From assembly GCA_963580285.1 (NCBI GenBank), contig OY757010.1:219313234-219377233 (forward strand): a stretch of DNA of 64,000 nt. The letters run 5' to 3'. This DNA is from Lucinisca nassula. Lineage: Eukaryota > Mollusca > Bivalvia > Lucinida > Lucinidae. The notes under the pieces were generated by a model. That model made no database searches and was not told the origin of the DNA. It worked only from the letters and a program-made list of their open reading frames with translations. Position 1 is the stretch's first letter, and every line of letters begins with the position of its first letter. The translations under genes and the position numbers were made by a program. Below, piece by piece: positions 32,641 through 44,018 of this stretch.

Positions 32641-32981
32641 AAAATATCCATGTACACCCAACCACTGTTATGATAGAGTGGTTATGATAAAGGGTTGTAA
32701 CCTCTTGCTGCTCTGCTAAGTGGACCTTTTCACCATGATTAAGTGGTACCTTTGAATACCTGTTTGATTTTAATTTAATACTGTCAGATACAAAATCCAG
32801 AACACCAATATAGATAGGTATTTTCAAGAGGTGCAAACATATGGTTTCAAAGCTTCAATCATCAGAACTGACCAACCACTTACCCATTTCATCCTTTGGT
32901 GTTTTCATGGACTCTTCATACTTTAGACAGAAGCATTGCTCTAAAATACTTTCGGGTTTTAGACAATTTACGCATAGACTG

Positions 32982-33049
32982 GCAATCAATGTGGAATCAG
33001 ATGAGATGGCTCATAAGGAGCCATCTCATCTGATTCTACATTGTTTGCA
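32982..33049. repeat. Perfect-looking palindrome, 68 bp
   Basis: CAATCAATGTGGAATCAGAT and its mirror, apex GGCTCATAAGGAGCC; the arm echoes the shared AACANTGT core. Confidence 0.75.
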
Positions 33050-33055
33050 CGTACC

Positions 33056-34005
33056 GGTATATAACATGTTCTGGTCTACAAGCCTGAAAGGGTAAAACCC
33101 AGTACCAGATCCAAACACAATCAGGAATACCACAAGGATACATTGATTTGAGAACAGATTAACTAGCTGAGCTAATTCAGATCTGTCCAAACACACAGGT
33201 ATTGTAAGTATCAGTCAACAGTGCCAGTCAACCAACTCCTACCTGGATTCACCATCTGTGATTCAGACCCAAAAACAATTTTGCAAGTTTATAAATTCTG
33301 ATAAATAAACCATGGTTTCACTGAAAAAGCTGCCTTAAATATGTGTTCTAAGGGTTATCCTTTTGAAGCAAGGAATACACCACAGAACTGGAAAATATGA
33401 AGTGTACATGTTTTCTGGGCCAGACTAGCTAGTTTCGGCCAATTAGGCCTCATCAGTAACCCTCATATATTAAAGTTGCTCCAGATAATCTAAGCTAATG
33501 TGGAGGACCTCAGAATTGGTCATGATCTTATACATGATTGGATAAAAAGAAAAGAATAGAAACAAATAAAGGTCAGCAAATCCAACTACTGCCTTCCTTG
33601 CCCCAGTATTACGACTCTGGATTTAATCACAGGTAATCAAAGGTGGTCTAAACATTGGTTGAGAATGAAAGTTTCAATCATCAGGCTGACCAACCCAGAC
33701 AGACTGCAAGGCTCCAGGGCAGGTATAAAACTAAGGATGTTTATATTTTTAGTTAATAAAGGATAAATGATGAATAATCCTGGTGGCCAATGAGGAATTC
33801 CAGAAGACATCAGACAGGCTCCTGCTCAGAGAGCTCTGTACAAATATGTATACACTGTCCAATTTATTATATGATCCAATATACATGTATATACACACTG
33901 TCTAACTTCAAAGCCTAGTCAACAATGGCCAAAGAGCAGAAAGATATTGCAAACCGAATAACATCATGCTACACTTATTCTGGCATTTTGTCATGTAGAG
34001 CATGT
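33056..34005. other. No recognised feature
   Basis: About 950 bp without a coding or repeat signal I can support. Confidence 0.45.
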
Positions 34006-34194
34006 ACAGTAAAATTCCTGTATAAAGACCACCTTTTGGACAGTTCAATTTGAAAAGTCCCAAAGGTCGTCTCTGACCAGAGGACATGGTATGCAGTAAA
34101 CACAAAAAAAGAGTAAGTGCAGCCTGCTAAATAAGCTTTTTAAAGCAGAATCAGTTTTAAATTTAGGTGGTCTTAATATCGGAATTTTACTGTA
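34006..34194. mobile_element. MITE G
   Basis: TACAGTAAAATTCCTGTATA at left and TATCGGAATTTTACTGTA at right, with AAGACCACC / GGTGGTCTT inside. Confidence 0.85.
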
Positions 34195-35040
34195 TTACTG
34201 AAGTTTAATTTTTTGACAGAAATTTAATTGATACAATTAACCCTCACCTCCCATCAGAGACACCAAAGGGAAAGCAACACAAACATGAAACAACTAGACC
34301 CTAATGGAAACATCAAAAGTGAAAAGCCAAAAGGACAGTTATAAAATGGCCAATTGAGGGGTGTGTGTGTGCTTAAATTGATTTTACGTGGCCACAATCC
34401 TCGCCTTTACTTCCGTCCCGATTTAGACAAATAATTTGTTCAGTCTGCATGAAGACCTCCTAACTAATCAGTGCAACATCTCCTTGAACACAAAATTCGA
34501 ACAACCACAGAGATGAAACAACAGTGAGGACTCAACAGCAAGAAACCACTGAAATGCTGGAGCAAAAGAAAACCAACAGTCAGACTCCGATCCAGACTGT
34601 TTGAAAAATGCCATGATTGAGAAGGAACATCAGTAGCAACAGAAAGATATGTTCTGTGAATGACAGTCCAAGTTTCTGAATTGGCACTCTCCTCTTTCAT
34701 TTTTCTAATGATTATATGTCGGAAGTCCAAACCAGATTGCTCATTAGCTCATTGCTCTTCCACAGAACAGTCACAAGATGTTGCTCTTATGTTGTGCAAT
34801 AAAGCTATAGCTTTACAATGTGACATTAAGGTAGTCCTTTCAGTTATTGAGATTTATTATAATATACCGCATAAACTATAAAGTGAGAGAGTGATGCACT
34901 TTAGTTGCCTTATTTTACAGATTAAGCTTATCAAATGCATGTTGGTATGCAATAAAAATACACAGTAGCAATAACAAACTCTCAAATCTAAACAATTCAA
35001 CCATTTGTATACAATTTCTAGAATGATATTAAATAATAGG
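34195..35040. other. No recognised feature
   Basis: Unassigned; a TG-rich run at 34360-34372 only. Confidence 0.45.
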
Positions 35041-35042
35041 TT

Positions 35043-35289
35043 TAACGGGCCTCCGTGGCCTAGTGGATAAGAGCGCTGACTCTTAGTCATTAGGTCTCTC
35101 ACCGCCGTAGGTTCGAGCCTCGCTCGGGCCACGTGTGAGACGCCAAGTTCTGCAACGGAAGGTCAGGTGGTTTTTCTCCGGGTACTCCGGTTTTCGCCCA
35201 CCTCTGATTAATGATCGGCTCGATATGAGTGAAATAATCTTGAAAGGGCCGTAAAACCCAAACCAAAAAAAAAAAAAAAAAAAAAAAAT
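35043..35289 (+). mobile_element. SINE S3 (tRNA-derived), full length
   Basis: CGGGCCTCCGTGGCCTAGTG (A box), GTAGGTTCGAGCCTCGC (B box), GGTGGTTTTTCTCCGGGTAC body and a poly(A) tail. AATAGGTTT before and after is the likely target duplication. An anticodon-like CTT in a CTCTTAG loop hints at tRNA-Lys ancestry, not proven. Almost identical to 49107-49347. Confidence 0.88.
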
Positions 35290-35881
35290 AGGTTTGATCT
35301 AAACCAGATCTAACTCGAGTTTAATGACCCTGTTATTGCTGGGAAATGGTGTAAGTTTGGAGAGATTTCCACTCAAGCTAAAGAAGACAGTGACTTTCCC
35401 GTTTCCAAACCATGATGTGACATACATTCCAACCTCTTCATTATTCATTTATTGCCCTTATGTAAAGGGAATATGATGACTTGTTCACCCGAGCCCCTGG
35501 GCAAAGCATGAGGGCAATATTACCTGTCGAGGGTGAACAAATCGTCATATTCCCATCAAACAAGGGCAACAAATGATTTATTATACCGAATGTGGACTTC
35601 TAGGGATTCGTAAAGTGAATGCACTTGTACTTTTGAGCAGTGACCTCAGAGGGGAATATTGCAGGGGAATAAATGGCCCCGTGTCACTGTGGCATGCTCT
35701 CGATCAGTCAGAATTCTAGCAAAGCTTATGAATATTAATGAGGTATAATAAAACACTACTGTTGGGGACCAACTGTTGGTTCATCTTGTAAAGTCCTCAT
35801 TGTTGTTTCATCTGTGTATTTGTTTGATTTTTATGTTCTATGAAATGTTGCACTGATGATTAGAAAAACAAATTATTTGGC
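35290..35881. other. No recognised feature
   Basis: Unassigned. Confidence 0.45.
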
Positions 35882-36094
35882 TTAACCCTTATCTTGCTGA
35901 ATATTCAGTTTAGCCACACCCATTTCTGTCTATCAACCAATCAAATTACTTGATGTTTTTTATTGCTACAAATTCATAAACTAAATGCCAAACAGTGTAG
36001 ATCCTGATCAGATGGCTTCTTCAGAAGCCATCTGATCTGGATCTACACTGTTTCCAAAGATAGGGGTTGTCGTGATCAGCAAGATAAGGGTTAA
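35882..36094. mobile_element. MITE A, intact
   Basis: TTAA both sides, reverse of 30880-31092 (hairpin apex CTTCTTCAGAAG). Confidence 0.9.
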
Positions 36095-36159
36095 CCATGA
36101 CAGAACCAAGGGTTAGGATTGTGGCCAAATAAAATCAATTTGAACCCCCAGTAAGACCC

Positions 36160-36400
36160 TTCCAAGGCAGTTCTTCTGTTGTGGTTTATTTTTGTTATAG
36201 TTCCTCTTTGCATGTATGTATTGCTAACATCTTTTTTATTCTGTTTGGCCATTTTGTTGGAAAGTTAAACAGTACTTTTGGCTTTCCGCTTTTGACGTTT
36301 TCATTATAGTGAAGTTATTTTATGTTTGTGTTTCTTTCCCTGTGGTGTCTTGGGTAAATGTATTGATTCCTGATCATTGCTTTCACTTCTATTTTCCATA
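36160..36400. repeat. Dispersed sequence shared with 62838-62960
   Basis: AAGGCAGTTCTTCTGTTGTG, GTTTATTTTTGTTATAG and later GTATTGATTCCTGATCATTG, TTCACTTCTATTTTCCATAA recur in the same order at 62838-62960. Type unknown. Confidence 0.5.
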
Positions 36401-36404
36401 ACAG

Positions 36405-36562
36405 AAACCTTGTTATTTAAATGAATGTGCTACATCTAATTATCAAAATTCATAAATTACATAGAAAAATGGGTCATTTTTCCATATGATCTATATATTT
36501 TTAGGAACCATCCTAAACCAATAATTTATGTTATATCCCAAACATGATATAAAGGACTGTGT
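36405..36562. mobile_element. MITE H, partial
   Basis: ACATAGAAAAATGGGTCATT and GATATAAAGGACTGTGTTAT; cut by the adjacent S2. Confidence 0.5.
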
Positions 36563-36577
36563 TATAAAATGGTTTGT

Positions 36578-36881
36578 TTGTTTGATTTGAAGTTTAACGT
36601 CCCCATCAACACTGTAAAGGTCATTTTTTAGAGATGTCGCTTCCAATTTTGTTGGACTTTTACCTGACATTGAGATGACATGACATCTCAAGCCCTGCCG
36701 CCAAATGAAACCAATAGAGTTTATAAGCATGGACTGGCTGACTCGCACTGCATTGTCTGGGCAGGCTTAGATCCTCTAAGCGGTTTACCAGTACTCGTAT
36801 GTGGGTCAGTTTCTGAGTGAGCTCTGCGTGGAAGCATCATGCAGCCCATCTATTTCTTCAAGTCCTGATGGGCGGGGGCTA
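36578..36881 (-). mobile_element. SINE S2 with 15-bp target duplication
   Basis: TATAAAATGGTTTGT at 36563-36577 and 36882-36896 flank a full antisense copy ending GGGCGGGGGCTA. Confidence 0.9.
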
Positions 36882-37078
36882 TATAAAATGGTTTGTGTAC
36901 TTGACTGGAGAAAGGCAAGTAGGCTGCTCCTTTCCTGCATTTTATGTGTTTCAGACCTTACACAACTTCACCTTTTTGAAATATTGCAGGTTTGTTACTT
37001 TCACATGAAGCTGTGTGCATGGTTTTGCATTTTCAAGTTACAGAGCCACAGAAGTATAATAAATAATTTGACAGAAAT

Positions 37079-37291
37079 TTAACCCTTGTTCTGCTGAATA
37101 TTTATATAAGCCACACCCACTACTCATTATTAGCCAATCAGATTACTTGATTCAAATTATTGCAACAAATTCACAATCTGAATGACAAACAATGTAGATC
37201 CTGATCAGATGGCTTCGTCAGAAGCCATCTGATCTGGATCTACATTGTTTGAAAGGTAAGGCATATCCGGGCTCAGCAGGACAAGGGTTAA
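37079..37291. mobile_element. MITE A
   Basis: TTAACCCTTGTTCTGCTG and CAGCAGGACAAGGGTTAA. Confidence 0.88.
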
Positions 37292-37756
37292 TAAAACACC
37301 AAAATATTGTGATACAAATCAAGATTCAATCCTCATTATGAAACATACTTAGCCAAATATGGTAACATTGAAGTTTGTGGGGACATCAGACAGATCAAGA
37401 CTTCTGCTAACCAGCTAAAGATTAAATTTCATTTAAAGATTTTTGGGACTATGCAACAATATTTTGCTTATGATTAGACTGTTGCTATGGAAACTTATAA
37501 ATAATAGGAAACAGGAGAAATTTATCAAGCATCACTTGCTCAACAAATTGGGACTTCGATTGGCTCTATGCCTAGTCAATTACAACAAATATTCGCCCAT
37601 TTTATGAAAATAACAATTTGTATTCCCTATCCAATAATTTGAGCAATCAGTTTCAGATTTTTTTATGAGAGAAAACAGGAGCAGTATCAAAAGAAACTCT
37701 GAAAAAAGTCAGTAACCACTTTGGATAAAGTTCATCAGCTCCATGTTCTGTGGTCT

Positions 37757-37812
37757 CAATAGGGTTTACCAGGAGCATATAATTTATGAGTGAGAAATTA
37801 TATGCTCCTGGG
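37757..37812. repeat. Short inverted repeat
   Basis: CAGGAGCATATAATTT and AAATTATATGCTCCTG around ATGAGTGAG. Confidence 0.75.
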
Positions 37813-37894
37813 TTTACTGATAATGGTAAGCATGATTACTGGATAGCAAAATCACTCCAATTTTAGAATATGGCATGTCCTGGTGTGCTGTGAA

Positions 37895-38145
37895 TTGAGT
37901 CTTCACTGATTATATAGGTTTTGTTATGCACCAATCTTTTCTACAGTCATGCTCTCCATCCCACTGCTTCAAGAGGGGCAGCAGCTGTCAGTTTCTGGAG
38001 AAACACCATGTACTGTACTGTCTAATCGCTTAGGTATAAGCCTGCCCTGGAGATTAGTGTGGATAGTTAACTTTTTCTGATCAGCATGATAATATGAACT
38101 AAAATATTGTTGACTGGTCCATTAAAATTCAAACAAACAAAACTG
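37895..38145 (+). mobile_element. SINE S1, headless and diverged
   Basis: TCTTTTCTACAGTCATGCTC, GTCAGTTTCTGGAGAAAC and GTTGACTGGTCCATTAAAAT with CAAACAAAC tail. Confidence 0.7.
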
Positions 38146-38165
38146 ACTGAAATAAAATACCAAAA

Positions 38166-38970
38166 ACTAGAAATGTGTCCATAGGACACGTATGCCCCCG
38201 CCTGAAAATATGTCTATGTTCGTATTCATCCATAGAAAGTTATTGACCGTGTTTAAGTTTTGGACCCTTTTTTCACGTTTGACCTCTAAGTATGACCTTG
38301 ACCTTGTAGGTAAGTACCTTGGTTTTGTGTGAGGCAGATTGTCTCATGATGGCCAACATTTCTGTCAAATAATTTCAAAATCCATCCAGAGATAAGAAAG
38401 TTATTGACTGTGTTTAAGTTTCGGACCATTTTATTTTACTTTTGACCTCTAAGTATGACCTTGACCTTGGAGGTACCAAACTGGGTTTGCATGTGACACA
38501 ACGTCTCATGATGGTTAATATTTCTTCAAAGTAATTTTTAAACCCATCCAGAAATAAGTAAGTTATTGACTGCGTTTAAGTTTCGGACCCTTTTTTGACC
38601 TTTGACCTCTAAGTATGACCTTGACCTTGGAGGTAGGGACCTGGGTTTTGCACATTAAACATCGTCTCATGATGGTTAACATTTCCTCAAAGTAATTTCA
38701 AAATCCATCAAGAAATAAGAAAGTTATTGACTGCGTTTAAGTTTCGGACCCTTTTTTTTACCTTTGACCTCGACCTTGGAGGTACAGACCTGGATTTTGC
38801 ACGGGCATGTCGTCTCATGATGGTTAACATTTCTGCCGAGTAATTTTAAAATCCATCAAGAAATAAGGAAGTTATTGACTGCGTTTAAGTTTCGGACGCA
38901 CGGACGGACGGACGTTGGCAGGATTGATACTTAAGTGGCTACTTTTAGCCACAGAAAAGAAGTATTTTCG
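38166..38970 (+). mobile_element. Tandem-core element E5, left part
   Basis: 5' cap ACTAGAAATGTGTCC with hairpin GTGTCC-ATA-GGACAC (38175-38189) and box TATGCCCCCGCC. Core units of about 162 bp (AAGTTATTGAC at about 38237, 38399, 38561, 38722, 38869), then GGACGGACGGACG. Continues after the 5.7-kb insertion. Confidence 0.8.
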
Positions 38971-40013
38971 TGTGCAGGCCTATAATTGAGACTATTGGGT
39001 TCCCGGGGTCTATGGTTCATGCAGTTGGAGAAATGAGAGATGTAAGCTAAAGCATTTGCTTTAATCTTCAAAATGCATATTATATGACTGACAATGTCTT
39101 GATGATATCCCGAACGATTTGGAATATGTGTCATTTTAGATTAAAAAACTGGGTCACTAGGGCAAATTTCTTTAAAACTTGTTTGCCATGTAGAGGCATC
39201 AGTTTTGCTTGAGTCATTGTGGGACCTGATCAGGATGTCTCCTTGGGTATTTTCTCGATTGATATTGAATATAGGTCAGGTCAGATTTACGACACAGATA
39301 CTAAGTCAGATTTCCTTAGACACTTGTACAACATTACAGTGGACACAGTCCATGAAGCTTTACCAGAATATAGGGATTGATGATATCTTGATCGACTTTG
39401 AATATGGGGCATTTTGAACAAAAATCCAGGGGCAAGTTGTTCAAGGCATCGTGGGCTTAATGAGCTTGTTAGTGGTCATGTTAACTGCTCTAACAAGTTT
39501 ATTGTGTAATTTGGTATTTGTGCTGAAAAAAAATGTGAGCAGCCGTTGCATCTGCAAAAGCTGCTCACGTTTTTTTTTTTTTTTTTTTTTCAGCAAGAAT
39601 ATAAGCATGTTTTTCCATAATAAATGATCAAAGTTTTAATGATACGTTAACTAAGGATGTAGACAGCTTTGAACAACTGGGCCCAGGTCGCCAGAGCAAA
39701 GTTTTTTTATATCCTTGTTCACACCCTAAAGGCTCATGTTTCCCCCAATCCTCATGAAACCAAAGTAGTTCTCTTGACTTGATGATACTTCAATCAAGTT
39801 CGAATATGAACCATATTAGATCAAAAACTAGGTCACTAGGTCAAATTTGTTTAAAATTTACTTAATCCACCCTCTAGAAGCCTCAGCTGTGTCTCTTTCT
39901 TTTCTTTTTGACCATAGAAAAATATTGAAATTAAGATTTAGCACAAATGCAAGATTGTATCACCTCTGTTAGTTTTTATGTTTCTTTACTCTTCTTTTCC
40001 TTTGTTACTTGTT
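38971..40013 (+). repeat. LINE 5' region with interrupted tandem units (E6)
   Basis: No ORF1 is visible. Two related blocks, near 39090-39200 and 39700-39900, share a phrase of the type AACTAGGTCACTAGGTCAAA preceded by a clause about TTCGAATATG, resembling units of another tandem-core repeat. Between them is sequence I do not recognise plus a hairpin. These blocks may act as a 5' UTR or may be older DNA carried along. Confidence 0.4.
39521..39592. repeat. Inverted repeat hairpin with long T run
   Basis: GCTGAAAAAAAA plus TGTGAGCAGC is mirrored by GCTGCTCACG plus a T20-type run and CAGC, giving a stem of about 22 bp around a loop of about 16. It lies between the two E6 blocks upstream of the LINE ORF. 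Confidence 0.6.
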
Positions 40014-40037
40014 ATAAAAACCAGCCTGGCAGCCCTT
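40014..40037 (+). repeat. Left copy of inverted repeat flanking the LINE ORF
   Basis: ATAAAAACCAGCCTGGCAGC here is nearly the reverse complement of 43944-43967. It ends just before the ATG at 40045. The core CTGCCAGGCAG type sequence is itself nearly palindromic, which weakens the argument, but the flanking AAAAACC and CCC also match. Confidence 0.55.
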
Positions 40038-40044
40038 ACATCTT

Positions 40045-43000
40045 ATGTTTATTGCAAAACACAACAGACATACCAGCATACTAACAATGGTTGAACTGCG
40101 AGTACTATCATATAACACTCAAGGCCTACAAGGTTTACAGAAACGAATAGATGTATTTGATTATTTGAAGGACACAAGAAGCCATATTTATTGCTTACAA
40201 GATACACATTTTGTTGCAGAAAATGAAACTAATATCATAGAACAATGGGGTAATAGTAACTGTATATTTAGTAACTACAGATCAAATGCAAGAGGGGTAG
40301 CAATATTCTTTGGAAAAGACGTAGACTGTAAAATACACAAAAATATATTGGATGAAAATGGAAACTATATAGTAGTAGATATGACTGTTTTTAATCAAAG
40401 GTTAACTCTAGTTAACTTATATGGACCAAATGTAGACAGTCCAGACTTTTTTGATAACATTTCAAACCTAATTGATGACATAGGTAATAAGGAGGTAATT
40501 CTATGTGGAGATTATAACTGTGTCCTTGACCCGGAGCTAGACTATTATAACTACAAAACGGTTAATAATTCCAAGGCTCGGGACAAGGTGCTGGAAATGA
40601 TTGATGCAAAGTATCTTCTTGATCCCTTTAGGGAAACTCATCCTTTGCAAAAAAAATTTTCATGGAGGAAAAAAAGCCCCTGTAAACAAGCACGGCTAGA
40701 CTTCTTTTTAATTACAGAAACCCTGATGCAGTATGTTAAAAAGTCCACCATAGAGTCCAGTTACAGATCTGATCATTCCATTATAATCCTAGAGCTTAAT
40801 TTGACAAACTTTAGTCAAGGAAGATCATACTGGAAGCACAATAATTCCTTACTAAGTGACCCAGCCTACTTAGAATGCATAAACAAGAAAATATTTCAAA
40901 TAAAGCAACAATATGCCCTTCCTGTTTATAACTTAGATGAATTACATAGAGTTCCTAATGATGAGTTACAGTTTACTATAAATGACCAGCTATTTTTAGA
41001 CACATTATTATTAGAAATAAGGGGAGAATCCATATCCTTCTCTAGTTATAAAACAAAACAGAAAAATAAACGCGAAAAAGAATTAATAGAAAAGATCAAA
41101 TTGCTCGAAAATAGTTCACAGGACATGGAACTTCTTGAAAATCTCAAAACTGAACTTTATGACATACGAAATGATAAGCTTAAGGGATATATGATTAGAT
41201 CAAAAGCCCAGTATATTGATCAGGGCGAAAAACCGACAAAATATTTCTGCGGATTAGAAAAACATACTTATGTGTCTAAGATAATAGGAAAAATTGAAAA
41301 AGAGGATGGGTCAGTTATAACAGAGCAAGCAGAAATACTTAAGGAAACAGAATATTTTTATAAAAGCTTATATGAAAACAAGGATGATATATTAGAACAT
41401 ATAAGTATAGAACAATATATGAAAGATACAAATATGGTTAAACTTTCAGACCAAGAATCTGTAAGATTAGATGGCCCCTTAACATTTAAGGAGATATCAG
41501 AATCACTGAATAATATGAAGCAAAATAAAAGCCCAGGGATAAGTGGCTTTTCAGCAGAATTTTTCAAAGTATTTTGGAGACAAATTGGGCAATTTGTACT
41601 GAGGTCACTAAATCTAGGATATGAAAATGGAGAACTGTCAATATGCCAACGCCAGGGTATTATAACATGCATTCCAAAAGAAAACAAACCTAAACAGTTT
41701 CTAAAAAATTGGAGGCCGTTAACATTATTAGATACTATATATAAAATAGCATCAGGAGCAATAGCTAATAGAATCAAAGAAGTTATTGACAAAGTGATAG
41801 ATAAAGACCAAACTGGCTTTATTAAAGGAAGGTACATTGGCGAAAATACACGACTGATATATGATATAATGGCTTACACAGAACATAATAATATTCCAGG
41901 ACTCTTACTGCTAATAGATTTTGAGAAAGCTTTTGATTCCCTGTCATGGTCATTTATTGAGAAAGCACTAAAGTTCCTTAATTTTGGCCAGTCCTTGATA
42001 CATTGGGTGCAAACATTATATAAGAACATAACATCTGCAGTCATTCAGTGTGGTTATTTATCTTCCTTTTTCAGTATTGGGCGTGGCTGCCGGCAAGGGG
42101 ACCCACTGTCTCCTTACCTGTTCATTATATGTGCAGAATTTCTGTCTTCAGTTATTAGGCAAAATAAAAAAATTAAAGGTATTTATATAAATGACACAGA
42201 GTTTAAGATTTCACAATTCGCAGATGACACATCTATATTTCTAGATGGCTCACACAGTTCACTTGAAAATGTCCTAAATGAATTAGAGAGATTCGCAAAC
42301 ATATCAGGCCTAAGAATAAATTTTGAGAAGACTCAAGTTGTTTGGTTAGGCTCCAAAAAATATAGCATAGAAGCAATAAAAACTAAATGGAAATTGACAT
42401 GGGGATGTAAGAAATTTAAAATATTGGGTATTATTTTTAATGTAGATTTGGAAAAGATGGAAGCAGCAAACTACAACACAAAAATACAGCAACTTAAAAA
42501 CGTAGCAAAACAATGGCAAAGACGATCACTGACACCATTAGGTAAAATAACAGTTATCAAAACATTTATGATCTCTGCCTTCAACCACTTATTCATAATG
42601 TTGCCGAACCCTAGCGAAAACATAATTGAGCTAATTAATAAGATTATGTATAACTTCTTGTGGAATAATAAAACAAGCAAAATCAAAGAATCTACAGTAC
42701 TTAAAGAATATTGTGATGGTGGATTAAAAATGATCAATCTTAAGGCTTTCATTGAAGCTCTGAAATCCACTTGGATTAGAAGATTATTAATCACAGATAG
42801 TAAATGGCAGACAATTATAAAATCACATGTAGACATTGATAAACTTACGGGGTGTAATACTATGTTTTTAGAAAAATTAATAGGAACACTAGAAAACCAG
42901 TTTTGGAAAGATGTTTTAGAAGCAGTAATAAAGATAAATAAAAAAATTGTGCCAACTGGTGAAACAATATTAAAAAGCCCAATACATTACAACCAAAATA

Positions 43001-43875
43001 TAAAAGTTGATGGAAAATATATATTTCACAATCATTGGTTTAAGAGAGGTGTCAGATACATCAATGACCTTGTCGATGACAATGGATTCTTTTTCAGTGA
43101 GCACATCTTCACACAGAAAACAGGTATAAGAACAAATTTTCTGGAATATAATGGTTGTATTAGAGCGATAAAAAAATATCTCAAACATACTGAAGTTCAA
43201 ATTACTCAAAAAGAGTCATCACCTTACATCCCTTCTCATATTTCTGTCCTGCTACAGCAACACAAAGGAAGTAAGGAAATGTATAATCTACTGAACCAAA
43301 ATAATAGTATACCCACAGGACAGGCAACTTGGAATAAGATCTACAAATTTATACCCGAAGATTGGAAAAATATATATACATTCCCATTTAAAATTACAAA
43401 GTATCCAGCTTTGCTGTGGTATCAAATCAGCATCAATCACAATATATTAGTAACAAACAAACTACTAAACAAAATGAAACTTAGAGAGGACACGCTCTGT
43501 ACCCTTTGCCAATCAGAGCATGAAACCATTGTACATCTACTGTGGAAATGTCCCAAAACTCAACACTTTATTATGGAAATAATTCAGTGGCTGAATGCAT
43601 TCAACATACAATGCTTTATTACGGAAAAACACTTCATCTTTGGCTTGCAAAGGGAACAAAAACTAGATAATATCATGAATTTTATTTTACTATATGCAAA
43701 GTATTATATCTATCTAGCTAGATGTCAAAATCAAAAGTTGTATGTCAATGTGTTCAAGAAAAAACTAAAAGTAATGTATAAAGTTCACAAGGAGATAGCA
43801 TTTTCTAACAAAGAAGATGAAAGATTTAATAAAGAATGGAGCCCATACACAAAATTAATAAACAGCATTTTATAA
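40045..43875 (+). CDS. LINE ORF: AP-like endonuclease + reverse transcriptase (L1/Tx1 type)
   Basis: Uninterrupted 1276-codon ORF of a non-LTR retrotransposon. Met15 (40087), which opens MVELRVLSYNTQG, may be the real start. Residues about 16-250 form an AP-type endonuclease: N24 (SYNTQG), LQDTH (D53 where Glu is usual), NLYGPN, GDYN (D156/N158), FSW, RLDFF (D219) and SDH (D243/H244). Residues about 530-800 hold the reverse transcriptase: IPKENKPK, LIDFEKAFDSLSW (D625), GCRQGDPLSP, and catalytic FADD (D727/D728). A CX2CX8HX4C zinc knuckle lies at 1152-1169. There is no RNase H. The product should nick DNA and prime reverse transcription in the nucleus. No ORF1 was found upstream. The intact frame suggests recent insertion. 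It sits antisense in intron 2 of the DDR-like gene. Confidence 0.93.
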   Translation: MFIAKHNRHTSILTMVELRVLSYNTQGLQGLQKRIDVFDYLKDTRSHIYCLQDTHFVAENETNIIEQWGNSNCIFSNYRSNARGVAIFFGKDVDCKIHKNILDENGNYIVVDMTVFNQRLTLVNLYGPNVDSPDFFDNISNLIDDIGNKEVILCGDYNCVLDPELDYYNYKTVNNSKARDKVLEMIDAKYLLDPFRETHPLQKKFSWRKKSPCKQARLDFFLITETLMQYVKKSTIESSYRSDHSIIILELNLTNFSQGRSYWKHNNSLLSDPAYLECINKKIFQIKQQYALPVYNLDELHRVPNDELQFTINDQLFLDTLLLEIRGESISFSSYKTKQKNKREKELIEKIKLLENSSQDMELLENLKTELYDIRNDKLKGYMIRSKAQYIDQGEKPTKYFCGLEKHTYVSKIIGKIEKEDGSVITEQAEILKETEYFYKSLYENKDDILEHISIEQYMKDTNMVKLSDQESVRLDGPLTFKEISESLNNMKQNKSPGISGFSAEFFKVFWRQIGQFVLRSLNLGYENGELSICQRQGIITCIPKENKPKQFLKNWRPLTLLDTIYKIASGAIANRIKEVIDKVIDKDQTGFIKGRYIGENTRLIYDIMAYTEHNNIPGLLLLIDFEKAFDSLSWSFIEKALKFLNFGQSLIHWVQTLYKNITSAVIQCGYLSSFFSIGRGCRQGDPLSPYLFIICAEFLSSVIRQNKKIKGIYINDTEFKISQFADDTSIFLDGSHSSLENVLNELERFANISGLRINFEKTQVVWLGSKKYSIEAIKTKWKLTWGCKKFKILGIIFNVDLEKMEAANYNTKIQQLKNVAKQWQRRSLTPLGKITVIKTFMISAFNHLFIMLPNPSENIIELINKIMYNFLWNNKTSKIKESTVLKEYCDGGLKMINLKAFIEALKSTWIRRLLITDSKWQTIIKSHVDIDKLTGCNTMFLEKLIGTLENQFWKDVLEAVIKINKKIVPTGETILKSPIHYNQNIKVDGKYIFHNHWFKRGVRYINDLVDDNGFFFSEHIFTQKTGIRTNFLEYNGCIRAIKKYLKHTEVQITQKESSPYIPSHISVLLQQHKGSKEMYNLLNQNNSIPTGQATWNKIYKFIPEDWKNIYTFPFKITKYPALLWYQISINHNILVTNKLLNKMKLREDTLCTLCQSEHETIVHLLWKCPKTQHFIMEIIQWLNAFNIQCFITEKHFIFGLQREQKLDNIMNFILLYAKYYIYLARCQNQKLYVNVFKKKLKVMYKVHKEIAFSNKEDERFNKEWSPYTKLINSIL

Positions 43876-43943
43876 ATACTACACACATTATATATATATC
43901 ATATACATCATTGTAATAACCCCCAGTCAATGGATTTCAGTTG

Positions 43944-43967
43944 AAGGGACTGCCAGGCAGGTTTTTA
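43944..43967 (-). repeat. Right copy of inverted repeat flanking the LINE ORF
   Basis: Reverse complement reads AAAAACCTGCCTGGCAGTCC, about 24 of 28 aligned bases matching the copy at 40014-40037. It lies about 70 bases after the stop codon. Confidence 0.55.
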
Positions 43968-44018
43968 AATTGGAGTCTGTAAAATATACACTTTATGTAA
44001 TATGTATTTGTCAAAATG

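Noticed and set aside
35048..35135. Possible functional tRNA gene
   Set aside because: A and B boxes are present, but the anticodon stem pairs poorly and the sequence continues into a SINE body with poly(A) and target duplication.
38971..40044. ORF1 of the LINE
   Set aside because: No open frame of adequate length and no zinc-knuckle or RRM-like motif; the region is tandem-repeat-like.
41358..41837. Antisense 159-codon frame inside the LINE ORF
   Set aside because: Shadow of the reverse transcriptase coding strand, hydrophobic from AT-rich complement, no family match.
42471..42836. Antisense 121-codon frame inside the LINE ORF
   Set aside because: Also a shadow of the LINE coding frame.
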